A DNA stretch of 46,168 nt from Methanoregula sp. UBA471. GTDB lineage: Archaea > Halobacteriota > Methanomicrobia > Methanomicrobiales > Methanospirillaceae. The stretch lies in NCBI GenBank assembly GCA_002495065.1, contig DADT01000008.1:1-46168 (forward strand). The letters run 5' to 3'. Shown here in pieces: positions 31,809-41,234 of this stretch (positions are counted from its first letter, which is position 1; each line of letters begins with the position of its first letter). The notes beneath the pieces are model-generated. The model had not been told where the DNA came from. It worked only from the letters and a program-made list of their open reading frames with translations, and searched no databases. Both the position numbers and the translations under genes were made by a program.

Positions 31809-32127
31809 TATAAGATAACGGAATCCTGATATTCTGCTCCTTTTCAGAAAAGCATAAGCGTAACTTGGCACCCTGCAGGGAAAATAACATCGCAATGTAT
31901 ATTCACCCCAGCCGGATAATACTTCCCATTACGGATTGTTTGTACAATGATGGCATCATCCCTGCCCCGTCCACCTGCGGAAAATCCAGCCTCGCATAGT
32001 CTGTTCGGTCTGGTATGTTCATGCATGCGGCAGAAAATTCTCCCGCTGCTTCTCCTACCCGACCAGAACAGGGAATTTTTCAGGCAGCAGGTGCTTGGAT
32101 ATCTCGTCCTCACGGGTGAGAATAACC
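31809..32127. other. 319-base gap without a convincing gene
   Basis: Only two 34-codon frames (from about 31895 and from about 32009) fit here, neither with start signals nor a recognisable product. The GGGTGAG ribosome site at its end serves the substrate-binding protein. I see no stable hairpin or repeat. Confidence 0.4.
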
Positions 32128-33141
32128 ATGAATAACACGAACACCGCTGCAATGGTCGTCATCGCCATTGCAGTAATCGCGGGACTTGGGGGATGGCTTT
32201 TCCTTGACTCGCAGAAAAACACAGATAACTCAGCGGAATCGATCACGGTCGGCTATTCACCATTTGAATCAACAGCACTCTTCTGGATTGCAGAAGATCG
32301 GCAGTTCTTCGGGAAGAACGGCATCAACATAACCCTGCGGAAGTACGATTCCGGGGCAGCTGCCCTTGAAGGAACAGTCAATGGTGAAGCGGATATCGCC
32401 ATAGGGATATCCGAGTTTCCTCTCGTCAGGAAAGCGTTCGAGAATACAAGAGCCCGTGCGATAGGAAACATCGACAAGGGCGATTTCATCTATCTTGTGG
32501 GACGGAGGGACCGGGGTATCGTGAATGTGTCCGACCTTAAAGGGAAAAGGATCGGGACAACGATCGGGACCGTTGCAGAATTCCATCTTGGGAGGTTCCT
32601 GATGCTGCATGGCATGACCTTGCGGGACGTAATCCTTGTTGATGTCAAAACGCCGGAAGGATGGATAGAAGATGTTGCGAAGGGTGATATCGATGCGATC
32701 GCGACTGCCCAGCCGTATGCAAACGCAGCCCGGGACCGGTTAGGTGATAATGCCGTTGTCTGGTCCATCCAGAGCCGTCAGCCTCTTTTCGGGCTTGTTA
32801 TTTCCAACGATGAATGGTTGACAACGCATCCTGAAACGGCCGAGAACTTCATAAGGTCACTTGCACAGGCCGAGGAGTACGTCCACGCCCATCCGCTAGA
32901 ATCCCGGGCCATCGTGCAGAAATGGCTGGGCCTCGATGCCGGGTACATGGATACGGTCTGGCAGCAGAACCAGGTCTCCCTCACGCTCGACCAGTCTCTC
33001 GTGCTTGCGATGGAAGATGAAGCACGCTGGATGATCAGGAACAACCTGACGGATGCAACGGAAGTCCCGGATTTCCGGAACTACCTTTACACAGACGGAC
33101 TTGATAAGGTAAAACCGGGTTCGGTGAAGATCATACGGTGA
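32128..33141 (+). CDS. Membrane-tethered ABC-type substrate-binding protein (NMT1/SsuA-like)
   Basis: The ATG at 32128 follows GGGTGAG; the longer frame lacks a ribosome site. The 337-residue protein has an uncleaved-looking N-terminal helix (A-A-M-V-V-I-A-I-A-V-I-A-G-L-G-G-W-L-F) and then a type 2 periplasmic-binding fold: V-G-Y-S-P-F-E-S-T-A-L-F-W-I-A-E-D, G-E-A-D-I-A-I-G-I-S-E-F, L-K-G-K-R-I-G-T-T-I-G and G-D-I-D-A-I-A-T-A-Q-P-Y. This is the NMT1/SsuA/NrtA clan (nitrate, sulfonate, taurine or thiamine-precursor binding). No permease or ATPase is near. The next gene, 121 bases on, is a multi-PAS histidine kinase, which suggests a sensing rather than uptake role (inference). Confidence 0.87.
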   Translation: MNNTNTAAMVVIAIAVIAGLGGWLFLDSQKNTDNSAESITVGYSPFESTALFWIAEDRQFFGKNGINITLRKYDSGAAALEGTVNGEADIAIGISEFPLVRKAFENTRARAIGNIDKGDFIYLVGRRDRGIVNVSDLKGKRIGTTIGTVAEFHLGRFLMLHGMTLRDVILVDVKTPEGWIEDVAKGDIDAIATAQPYANAARDRLGDNAVVWSIQSRQPLFGLVISNDEWLTTHPETAENFIRSLAQAEEYVHAHPLESRAIVQKWLGLDAGYMDTVWQQNQVSLTLDQSLVLAMEDEARWMIRNNLTDATEVPDFRNYLYTDGLDKVKPGSVKIIR

Positions 33142-33262
33142 AAATGAGTTGTGATGGAGACAGGAATAAGGCATGGAGCAGGAATATCACAAACACGATC
33201 TCCCGCTATGAAAAGTCTCATTATCGTAAAACCGGAATCATTGAATATCAGTCTGGGGAATT

Positions 33263-36200
33263 ATGAAGATTAAGACCCGGCTTACCCTCGCTGTTGCCAT
33301 TTTTGCCATAGCCCTGCTCATCATCATCGGATCAGTTATCGTCACGAACCAGCAGGTGGACCGGCTGAACCAGCAGGAAGAGCTGGCAAAGACCATCGAG
33401 ACAGAAGCCAACGAGCTGAGTTACCTTTCAAGCGACTATATCCTGTATCGCGAAAGCCAGCAGGCAGAACGGTGGGAATCGAAGTATTCGGCACTCGCTT
33501 CGGACCTCTCGGATCTTGCCGTGGACACACCGGAACAAAAAGTGCTGGTCAATAATTTAATGGAAAACCAGCAGCGGCTCAGACATGTCTTTGACGATAT
33601 AAAATCGGGCGTCACGGGCGGCCAGCAGGGAGATCCCGCGACAGACCTTGCAGTAGTACAGGTCTCATGGAGTAGGCTTGCTGTCCAGACTCAGGGAATC
33701 GTCTTCGATGCCGGCTGCCTCTCGCATCTGCTCCGGGACGAGGCTGATCAGGTAAAGCAGGTCAGCAATCTCCTGATCTTCCTGCTGATGGGGACATTTT
33801 CGCTCTTCATCCTCACCAGTTACCTGGTTGTGTTCCGGCGCACCGTCACATCGATTGCAGAGCTGCAGGACGGGGTGAAGATCATTGGATCCGGTGTTCT
33901 CAATCATGTGATTCCTGAAAAAGGGGATGACGAGATTCGCGATCTGTCACATGCGTTCAACCAGATGACGGTAGATCTTAAGGGAGTTACCGCGTCGAAG
34001 GCAGAGCTTGAACAGGAGGTTGCCGAACGCAAAAAAGCTGAGGAAGAAGTCGGGGAGCGAAACGAAGAACTGACCGCCATCAATGAGGAGCTGATAAAAG
34101 CGGGAGAGATGGTGAGAAAGTCCGAAGAGCGGTACCGGACCCTGTTCAGCAGTATGACGGAAGCATTTGCCCTCCATGAGATAGTCTGCGATGCTGACGG
34201 CGTGCCGGTGGATTACCGGTTCCTCGAAATTAATCCGGCCTTCGAAAAGCAGACCACTCTCCAAAGGGACAAGGTCGTGGGGAGGCTCGTCAGTGAGGTC
34301 CTCCCCGGTATTGGGCCGGAATGGATCGAAACGTATGGTAAGGTCGCCCTGACCGGGACCCCGGTCCGTTTTGAAAACTACGCCGCCCCCCTTGAACGGT
34401 ACTATGATGTATACGCCTTCTCCCCCGCCCCGCAGCAGTTTGCGACCCTCTTCTCAGATATCACGGAACGCAGGCGGGCGGAGGAGGCGCTGCGGGAGAG
34501 CGAATCCGTTCTGCGCAGTTTCTTTGATTCGTCCGGAGTTTTGCGGGGTATCATCGAAGTGGTAGCAGAGGATGACGTGCTGCATATTACCGATAACAAA
34601 ACAACCGCTGATTTTACAGGTCTGACTCCTGAAACCATGAAAAATAAACTGGGTTCGGAACTGGGAGAATCCCGGGACATCCTGCGCATGTGGGTCGGTC
34701 ATTTCATGGAGAGCAGGCAGATGGGAAAACCAGTGGTATTCGAATATCGTGATATGCGGGGAGGTAAAGAAACCTGGCTGCATACCACCGTCAGTTACCT
34801 CGGTACACCCCCCGGGGGTTGCCCCCGTTTTGCCTATGTTGTTCTCGATATTTCTGAACGCAGGAAAGCAGAAGAGAAAATTGCCCGCTTACTTTCTGAA
34901 GTCAGTGAAGAGAAAGACCGGTTATCTGCGCTCATCAACAGCATCAGCGACGAGATCTGGTTTGCAGATACCAACAAGAGATTCACCCTTGCAAATCCAT
35001 CGGCTTTCCGGGAATTCAGATTGCACCATGGGGATGATATTGATGTTGAAAACCTGGCCGGGAATCTGGAAGTACTCCGCCAGGATGGCACCCCCCGCCC
35101 GGTTGAGGAAGCCCCTCCGTTGCGGGCCCTTGACGGGGAGATTGTACGGAACCAGGAAGAAATTATCAGGACTCCGGGTTATGGGGAATTGAGGTATCGT
35201 CAGGTAAGTTCAACCCCTGTCCGTGATGATAACGGTATGATCATCGGTTCAGTTTCGGTTGTCCGGGATATCACCGAGCTCAAGCGGACGGAAGAGAAAC
35301 TGCGGGATACGAGCCGGTATCTCGAGAACCTTCTCGATTACGCGAATGCCCCGATAATTGTCTGGGACCCGGCCTTCCGGATCACCCGGTTCAACCATGC
35401 ATTCGAACGGTTGACCGGCAGGAAAACATCAGAGGTTTTAGGGCAGCATCTCGAAATCCTTTTCCCGGAAAAATATGCCGGAACTGCGATGGATATCATC
35501 AGGAGGACTACCCATGGTCTACGGCTGGACGTCGTGGAAATCCCGATCCTCCATATAAGTGGAACGGTCCGGACGGTCCTCTGGAACTCCGCAACTCTGT
35601 TTGAGGCTGACGGAAGGACGGTCCTGTCAACCATCGCCCAGGGAAGCGATATCACCGAGCGCAAGAAGGCAGAGGAAGAACTGCTCCGCAGGAATGAAGA
35701 TCTCAATGCCGCATACGAGGAGATAACGTCGACCCAGGAAGAACTGCAGCAGTCCAATGATGAGCTTATCAAGTCAGAACAGGAATTGCGGAAAACAAGC
35801 CAGTATCTTGAAAACCTGATCGATTATGCAAACGCCCCGATTGTTGTCTGGGACCCGCATTTCGTGATTACCCGGTTTAACCGTGCTTTTGAAGAACTGA
35901 CAGGGAGGACTGCAAGAGAAATTATCGGACAGCGGCTTGAGGTGCTGTTCCCCCAGCAATATCTGGAGGCTTCGATGGAAATTATCAGGAAGACCATGAA
36001 GGGGGAGCGGCTCAGGGTTGTTGAAATTCCCATCCTCAATCGCAGAGGAGAGATCAGGATTGTCCTCTGGAACTCCGCGACCCTTTTTGAAGCTGATGGT
36101 ACCACCGTCCAGTCGACCATTGCTCAGGGTAATGATATCACCGAACGCAAGGTAACAGAAGCCGAACTTGAAGAGAGAAACGAGGAGCTCAATAGTGCTA

Positions 36201-36877
36201 TTGAAGAACTTACCCTGCGGAGCTACGAGCTGAATGAAGCCCTGAATGAGAAGGAAGTCCTGCTCAGCGAGGTCCACCACCGGGTAAAAAATAACCTGAC
36301 CGCGTTCATCTCCCTGCTTAGCCTCGAAAGTACGTACGATGAATCACCTGCTGGTCTCGCACTGAAAAAAGATCTCCAGAACCGGGCCCGGAGCATGGCG
36401 CTCATCCACGAAACCCTGTACAGGACAAAGAAATATTCCCGGGTGAACATGGATGTGTACCTTTCCACCCTGATCGGGCAGGTGGTCAGTTCCTACGAAT
36501 CGGGAAAATCCATACAAACAGGTGTGGAAACCCACGGTATAACCCTCGATCTCTCGCGGGCGACACCCGGCGGTCTGATCATCAACGAGCTCCTGACCAA
36601 TTCCCTCAAATATGCGTTCCCGCCTTCGTTTGACTGCGAGACGATCCGGGGTGCACCCTGCATGATAACGGTGAGCCTCATCGAAGACGATGGCGCGTAT
36701 ATCCTGACAGTCAGGGACAATGGCATCGGGCTGCCCCGGGATTTCGATATAGCGAGCACAAAAACACTGGGCCTCAAACTTGTCAACTTCCTGGCAAGGC
36801 ACCAGCTCAGGGCATCTGTCGAGGTCCATTCAGATAATGGTGCGGAATTCCGGTTCAGGTTCCAGGATAAAGTATAG
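33263..36877 (+). CDS. Multi-PAS sensor histidine kinase with HisKA_2 (HWE/PdtaS-like) transmitter
   Basis: The 1204-residue protein has two membrane helices (about 6-27 and 168-192) flanking an outside segment of 140 residues, then a HAMP-like linker (190-250) and a coiled coil. Five PAS-like units follow near 290-400, 410-540, 550-675, 685-800 and 845-960, each ending in a D-I-T/S-E-R/L-K motif. The transmitter starts L-S-E-V-H-H-R-V-K-N-N-L (phosphorylated His near 1003, HisKA_2 type) with HATPase motifs N-E-L-L-T-N-S-L-K-Y (near 1108) and D-N-G-I-G-L. PAS units 4 and 5 are near duplicates. No response regulator is adjacent. The extracellular part may read the neighbouring binding protein. 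Confidence 0.93.
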   Translation: MKIKTRLTLAVAIFAIALLIIIGSVIVTNQQVDRLNQQEELAKTIETEANELSYLSSDYILYRESQQAERWESKYSALASDLSDLAVDTPEQKVLVNNLMENQQRLRHVFDDIKSGVTGGQQGDPATDLAVVQVSWSRLAVQTQGIVFDAGCLSHLLRDEADQVKQVSNLLIFLLMGTFSLFILTSYLVVFRRTVTSIAELQDGVKIIGSGVLNHVIPEKGDDEIRDLSHAFNQMTVDLKGVTASKAELEQEVAERKKAEEEVGERNEELTAINEELIKAGEMVRKSEERYRTLFSSMTEAFALHEIVCDADGVPVDYRFLEINPAFEKQTTLQRDKVVGRLVSEVLPGIGPEWIETYGKVALTGTPVRFENYAAPLERYYDVYAFSPAPQQFATLFSDITERRRAEEALRESESVLRSFFDSSGVLRGIIEVVAEDDVLHITDNKTTADFTGLTPETMKNKLGSELGESRDILRMWVGHFMESRQMGKPVVFEYRDMRGGKETWLHTTVSYLGTPPGGCPRFAYVVLDISERRKAEEKIARLLSEVSEEKDRLSALINSISDEIWFADTNKRFTLANPSAFREFRLHHGDDIDVENLAGNLEVLRQDGTPRPVEEAPPLRALDGEIVRNQEEIIRTPGYGELRYRQVSSTPVRDDNGMIIGSVSVVRDITELKRTEEKLRDTSRYLENLLDYANAPIIVWDPAFRITRFNHAFERLTGRKTSEVLGQHLEILFPEKYAGTAMDIIRRTTHGLRLDVVEIPILHISGTVRTVLWNSATLFEADGRTVLSTIAQGSDITERKKAEEELLRRNEDLNAAYEEITSTQEELQQSNDELIKSEQELRKTSQYLENLIDYANAPIVVWDPHFVITRFNRAFEELTGRTAREIIGQRLEVLFPQQYLEASMEIIRKTMKGERLRVVEIPILNRRGEIRIVLWNSATLFEADGTTVQSTIAQGNDITERKVTEAELEERNEELNSAIEELTLRSYELNEALNEKEVLLSEVHHRVKNNLTAFISLLSLESTYDESPAGLALKKDLQNRARSMALIHETLYRTKKYSRVNMDVYLSTLIGQVVSSYESGKSIQTGVETHGITLDLSRATPGGLIINELLTNSLKYAFPPSFDCETIRGAPCMITVSLIEDDGAYILTVRDNGIGLPRDFDIASTKTLGLKLVNFLARHQLRASVEVHSDNGAEFRFRFQDKV

Positions 36878-37120
36878 CTTCTACGGTATTGCGTAACTCG
36901 CGGAACATCAGGGGAATGGAATTACCTGTATCCCAATCCTCCTTCTCCTCCTGTTAACGGGTGTATTCCCCTTCATACAGTCGGGATGAGACAGTTGGGG
37001 ATCAAGCGGGAACACAGGGATATACGGTTAATTTGTAACCTGGGGAGGATATGGATAAGGGACTTTTTACCTGCGTCAGGTCTCACCTCTGTCGGATCGA
37101 TCATGCCGGACGGTTTTCCA

Positions 37121-40100
37121 TCAGGCACGGGAGATCCCGATTGTCATGCTGACCGCCCCGGTTGCCCCTTCAATCTCCCAGTCCTTTACCAGATCATGGC
37201 TTCGGAGGGTACCGCCCGGTTTTATAAAGGTGAACCGGGCCTCTTTGCCGGGCACTGTGGCTAAAACCTCTCCGGCGATAACGGGTCCGCTGTTTTTGCT
37301 GAGAAGACCGTAGACCCTGGGATCCTTAACCAGCACTTCTGCCGATATGAATTCGCTGACAACGAGATCCAGTTGTTTGCGCATTTCCTGGATCCGGCGG
37401 ATGACCTCGCGCTCATACCCTTCCGTTTCGAGGTCGTCATCGAGCCTGACATCTACATAGACAGTTGCATCCTGCATGGGCGCAGCGAAGATGTCAGCCG
37501 GGAGTTTTTCGGTGAAGGTCACGTGTTCCGCCCCGATTTCGAAGGACTCGTTGCCGGTACCGAGGATGACGGTCCGCCCGGCTTCGGTCTCCGTTTTGAG
37601 GAAGTTCCCATCAGCCGTTTCGATAAGCCCCTTAACCCTGAAAGAGTTCTTGCCAAACCCCTTCCCGAGCGCCTTCATCACCGGATCTGCATGCCACCCA
37701 ATCCGGTCCCACCTTCCGGTAATGACGGAGACCTTGCGGGCATTGGCCCTGTCCATGCAGACGGCGTTCAGCCGTTCAATCGCGTCTTTCACCGTTTCCG
37801 ACCCGGTAACCACAACTACCTCGGAAACCGGCCAGCGGAGTTTCCGCCTTCCCGCCTGCCGGGCGTTGGCACATGCATCATCAAAAGATCTGACGATAGT
37901 AACCGCCTGTTCCAGAGATGCCTCAATGAGCGAGGAATCGCCGGCATCCCAGTCCAGCAGGTGAATGCTTGACGGATCATTTCCGCACCTGAGGTTCTGG
38001 TAGATCTCTTCGGTGAGATGCGGGCAGAACGGGGCAAGCAGCGTGCTGAGCCGCCTCATGACGTAATATATTGTCTCGTAGGCAAACACCTTCTGTTCCG
38101 ACTCTCCCTCAAGCCACATCCGCGGGCGGACGAGCTGGACGTACCAGCGTGAGAGATCTTCCAGGATGAAGGTCACCAGTTCACGGGTTGCCCGGTGGAG
38201 CTGGCATCCTTTCAACGCCATGTCGACGGTGGCCGCGACCGAATTAATGCGGGATATGATGAAACGATCCTCGTCCGGCATGCGGTTGATATGCATCCTG
38301 ACGAACGAATCGTCCCATGTCCCGCCCCTGTTCGACGGTTCGAATGCGTCGAGTCTCATATAGGGCAGGGGGAAGCGGTACACATTCCAGAGGATATTTA
38401 CCGCACGGTTGATGGTGCCCACACCCTCCCAGTTAAACTTCAGGTCATCCCAGGGAGCCGATGAGGAGAGCACGTACAGCCGCAGGACATCGACACCGAC
38501 TTTTGCGATGACCTCTTCGGGTGTGACCACATTGCCAAAGCTTTTTGACATCTTCTTGCCCTCGGCATCAAGAGCAAAGCCGTGCATGCAGACACTCTTG
38601 TAAGGCGCCCTGCCAAATGCGATCGTACTTGCACCCAGCTGCGAATAGAACCAGCCCCGGGTCTGATCCTGGCCTTCGGTAATGAAATCTGCCGGCCAGA
38701 GCGCCTCAAACTCATCGGTTTTTCCCGGAAAACCGAGGGTTGCCCAGGATGCAACTGCAGAGTCGAACCAGACATCGAAGATATCCTCCACCCTCTTCAT
38801 CGTACCGCCGCAGCTGCAGGGGATTTTTACTTCATCCACCCAGGGGCGGTGAGGGTCTTTGAGAGGTTTGCCGCTTGCCTCTTCCAGTTCCCTGAGCGTG
38901 CCGATAACCCGGTAACGGTCGCACTTTTCACATACCCAGACCGGGATCGGAATTCCCCAGTAGCGCTGGCGGGAAATGCACCAGTCGCGGGCTTCTTTGA
39001 TCCAGTCATAGAATCGTGCACTGCCTGCCCATTCGGGATACCAGGTGACTTCGGCGACCTCCGACAACATCAGGTCACGCATCTCAGAGGCTTTCAGGAA
39101 CCACTGCGACGTCGCCCGGAAAATGATCGGGGTTTTACAGCGCCAGCAGTGCCCGTAGCGGTGGACGACGGTCTCCTGGGCGAGCAGGTGACTGCCGAGA
39201 GCGACAAGGACATTCTCGTTCGATTCCCGCACGTACTGGCCGGCAAATTCTCCGCCTTCTTCTTTGAACCTTCCGGCACCATCGACAGGACAGAAAATCG
39301 GGAGCCCCTCTTTCATCCCGAGCACGTAATCGTCCCACCCGTGTCCCGGTGCGATATGTACGATGCCGGAATTTTCAAGCAGGACGAAATCAGCAGATAC
39401 GACCTTATGGTTAATCTCACGCTGGGCCGGTACATGCCGGTGGAGGGGTGAATCGTATACCCAGCCCTTAAGATCTGACCCTTTCTTCTTTTCGAGTACG
39501 GTAAAGTTCTTGAAACGCCCCTTTTTCAGTACAGACGTGACAAGGGGCTCTGCAATCCAGAAGCATTCTGTTTTATCATCTTTCACTGCCGAGACCTTTG
39601 CGTACTCAATCGTGTCTGAAACTGCGACAGCGACGTTTGCCGGCAGGGTCCAGGGGGTTGTTGTCCAGATAATGAGATATTCATCCTGTTTTCCCTTGAG
39701 GGGGAACTTGACAAAGACCGAGGGATCTTTTTCGTCCCAGTATTCAACTTCCGCATCTGCGATCGCGGTTTCGCATCTCGGGCACCAGTTCACCACCCGG
39801 TGTCCCCGTTCAAGCATTCCTTTTTCTTCTGCACGTGCCAGTGTCCACCATGCCGCTTCGATATATTCCGGTTTTACGGTCTGGTACGCGTTTTTAAAGT
39901 CAAGCCAGACACCGAGACTGGCAAACTGGTCATCCATGAGCAGTTTGTTGTTGATGGCAAACTCCCTGCATTTCTCGATAAACTGCTGGATGCCAAACTT
40001 CTCGATGTCTTTTTTGGATTTGAACCCCAGTGCCTGTTCCACCTTGACTTCAATCGGCAACCCGTGCATGTCATAGCCTGCACGGTCGATGACATTTTTG

Positions 40101-40324
40101 CCGTTCATCCGCTGGTAGCGCAGGATGCTGTCTTTCAGGATCTTGTTCCACGCGGTCCCGAGATGGATGGTCCCCGTGGTATACGGTGGGCCGTCAACAA
40201 AAAAGAATGGTTTCCCGGCACTGCGCCGATCTTTTACCGACTTGTATGTGTCATGGGTGCGCCAGAATTCCTGCACCTCACGCTCGATCAACTGCGCATT
40301 GAAGTTGGCGGTGACTTCCTTCAC
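37121..40324 (-). CDS. ileS: Isoleucyl-tRNA synthetase
   Basis: The 1067-residue class Ia synthetase starts with GTG at 40324 (M-K-E-V-T-A-N-F-N) behind GAGGGGTTTT. The HIGH-type motif reads P-P-Y-T-T-G-T-I-H-L-G-T-A-W near 47-60, the editing domain lies at about 200-400, and the KMSKS loop reads G-K-K-M-S-K-S-F-G-N near 590. The anticodon-binding domain and the long C-terminal extension (A-N-A-R-K-V-S-V-I-T-G and on) have the archaeal/eukaryotic-type length. It charges tRNA-Ile with isoleucine in the cytoplasm. It is a single-gene unit; the convergent kinase ends 243 bases away and no gene lies between. Confidence 0.97.
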   Translation of the reverse strand: MKEVTANFNAQLIEREVQEFWRTHDTYKSVKDRRSAGKPFFFVDGPPYTTGTIHLGTAWNKILKDSILRYQRMNGKNVIDRAGYDMHGLPIEVKVEQALGFKSKKDIEKFGIQQFIEKCREFAINNKLLMDDQFASLGVWLDFKNAYQTVKPEYIEAAWWTLARAEEKGMLERGHRVVNWCPRCETAIADAEVEYWDEKDPSVFVKFPLKGKQDEYLIIWTTTPWTLPANVAVAVSDTIEYAKVSAVKDDKTECFWIAEPLVTSVLKKGRFKNFTVLEKKKGSDLKGWVYDSPLHRHVPAQREINHKVVSADFVLLENSGIVHIAPGHGWDDYVLGMKEGLPIFCPVDGAGRFKEEGGEFAGQYVRESNENVLVALGSHLLAQETVVHRYGHCWRCKTPIIFRATSQWFLKASEMRDLMLSEVAEVTWYPEWAGSARFYDWIKEARDWCISRQRYWGIPIPVWVCEKCDRYRVIGTLRELEEASGKPLKDPHRPWVDEVKIPCSCGGTMKRVEDIFDVWFDSAVASWATLGFPGKTDEFEALWPADFITEGQDQTRGWFYSQLGASTIAFGRAPYKSVCMHGFALDAEGKKMSKSFGNVVTPEEVIAKVGVDVLRLYVLSSSAPWDDLKFNWEGVGTINRAVNILWNVYRFPLPYMRLDAFEPSNRGGTWDDSFVRMHINRMPDEDRFIISRINSVAATVDMALKGCQLHRATRELVTFILEDLSRWYVQLVRPRMWLEGESEQKVFAYETIYYVMRRLSTLLAPFCPHLTEEIYQNLRCGNDPSSIHLLDWDAGDSSLIEASLEQAVTIVRSFDDACANARQAGRRKLRWPVSEVVVVTGSETVKDAIERLNAVCMDRANARKVSVITGRWDRIGWHADPVMKALGKGFGKNSFRVKGLIETADGNFLKTETEAGRTVILGTGNESFEIGAEHVTFTEKLPADIFAAPMQDATVYVDVRLDDDLETEGYEREVIRRIQEMRKQLDLVVSEFISAEVLVKDPRVYGLLSKNSGPVIAGEVLATVPGKEARFTFIKPGGTLRSHDLVKDWEIEGATGAVSMTIGISRA

Positions 40325-40500
40325 AAAACCCCTCTTGAATATCTATTGGACGCGAAAATGTGCGTACAGGAATGTTGGTGCCGGAGGACAAAGTAGTTTT
40401 TCTCCTCATTTGTGCAGATCTGAAAGTCGGCATCTGTTAAAAATCAGGGTAACATTCTGAAATCGTAAGTCATATATGCGTGACTTTTATAGTACACATC

Positions 40501-41076
40501 ATGAGGATCCGTTATTACGCGTTTGTTTTTGCCGGGCTTGTATTTCTGGCGTCATGTTTTTCCGGCTGTGTCACGTCCCGCTCAGCCAGCGGTCCCCAGC
40601 CTCCAGTCGAGTCCACCTACACGCCGGTTAAAACAACCAGCCCGCCAGTCACGGCAAGTCCGGGTACAACGGCAGCAGCGGGCAAAATTATCGACACCAC
40701 CATCAACATCCGCTTTAATGACTATAACTGCCTTGATATCCAGGAGGGACTCGGGGTGGTGTATCTCAACCCTGATGAAAAGTACAGTGTCCGGGTATCT
40801 CCGCCCGCCAATCCGGTCAATATAAATCTCCTGCTGCTGGACGTCGGCGACCGGGAAAGGATCCAGGTTGTTAAGCCGGAATGGAACACGGTCACCAAAA
40901 CATGGGACTACCCGGGCATTGTGCCCCTGCTCCAGTTCAATGATGTCTCCATCACGGCAGAAAAGACCGTCACGATAAAGAACCAGGGCAAGTATTACCT
41001 CTGTGCAGACGACCGGAAGGAGTCGGGAGTAAATGACGCGGTGATCAGGGTACCGGTAAGAGTTACAAGAGTATGA
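40501..41076 (+). CDS. Secreted lipoprotein, function unknown
   Basis: I take the ATG at 40501 (M-R-I-R-Y-Y-A) rather than the longer frame. The 191-residue product has a signal peptide with a C-F-S-G-C lipobox, a Pro/Thr-rich linker to about residue 60 and a beta-rich domain (T-T-I-N-I-R-F-N-D-Y-N-C-L-D and L-L-L-L-D-V-G-D-R-E-R). The domain is not one I can name. A TATA-like CATATATGC at about 40471-40478 sits some 25 bases before the ATG, which predicts a leaderless mRNA, and no ribosome site is visible. It runs divergently from ileS. Confidence 0.75.
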   Translation: MRIRYYAFVFAGLVFLASCFSGCVTSRSASGPQPPVESTYTPVKTTSPPVTASPGTTAAAGKIIDTTINIRFNDYNCLDIQEGLGVVYLNPDEKYSVRVSPPANPVNINLLLLDVGDRERIQVVKPEWNTVTKTWDYPGIVPLLQFNDVSITAEKTVTIKNQGKYYLCADDRKESGVNDAVIRVPVRVTRV

Positions 41077-41234
41077 TCGGGGCTGTTTTTAGAACGTCCC
41101 TCTCCTTTGGAAACCAATAATTGGACAGGTGTATATACCAACGTCATTTTTCCGGCAGGGATTATGCAAACCGTCCTGCACCAGAGTATGGAACAACATT
41201 CAGATGATAATTGATCACAACAAAAGGTTCGAAT

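Noticed and set aside
32128..36877. ABC importer operon
   Set aside because: The binding protein has no permease or ATPase nearby, so an importer cannot be claimed from this window.
38582..39451. 289-codon open frame opposite ileS
   Set aside because: Shadow of the ileS coding frame; no start signals and no recognisable protein sequence.
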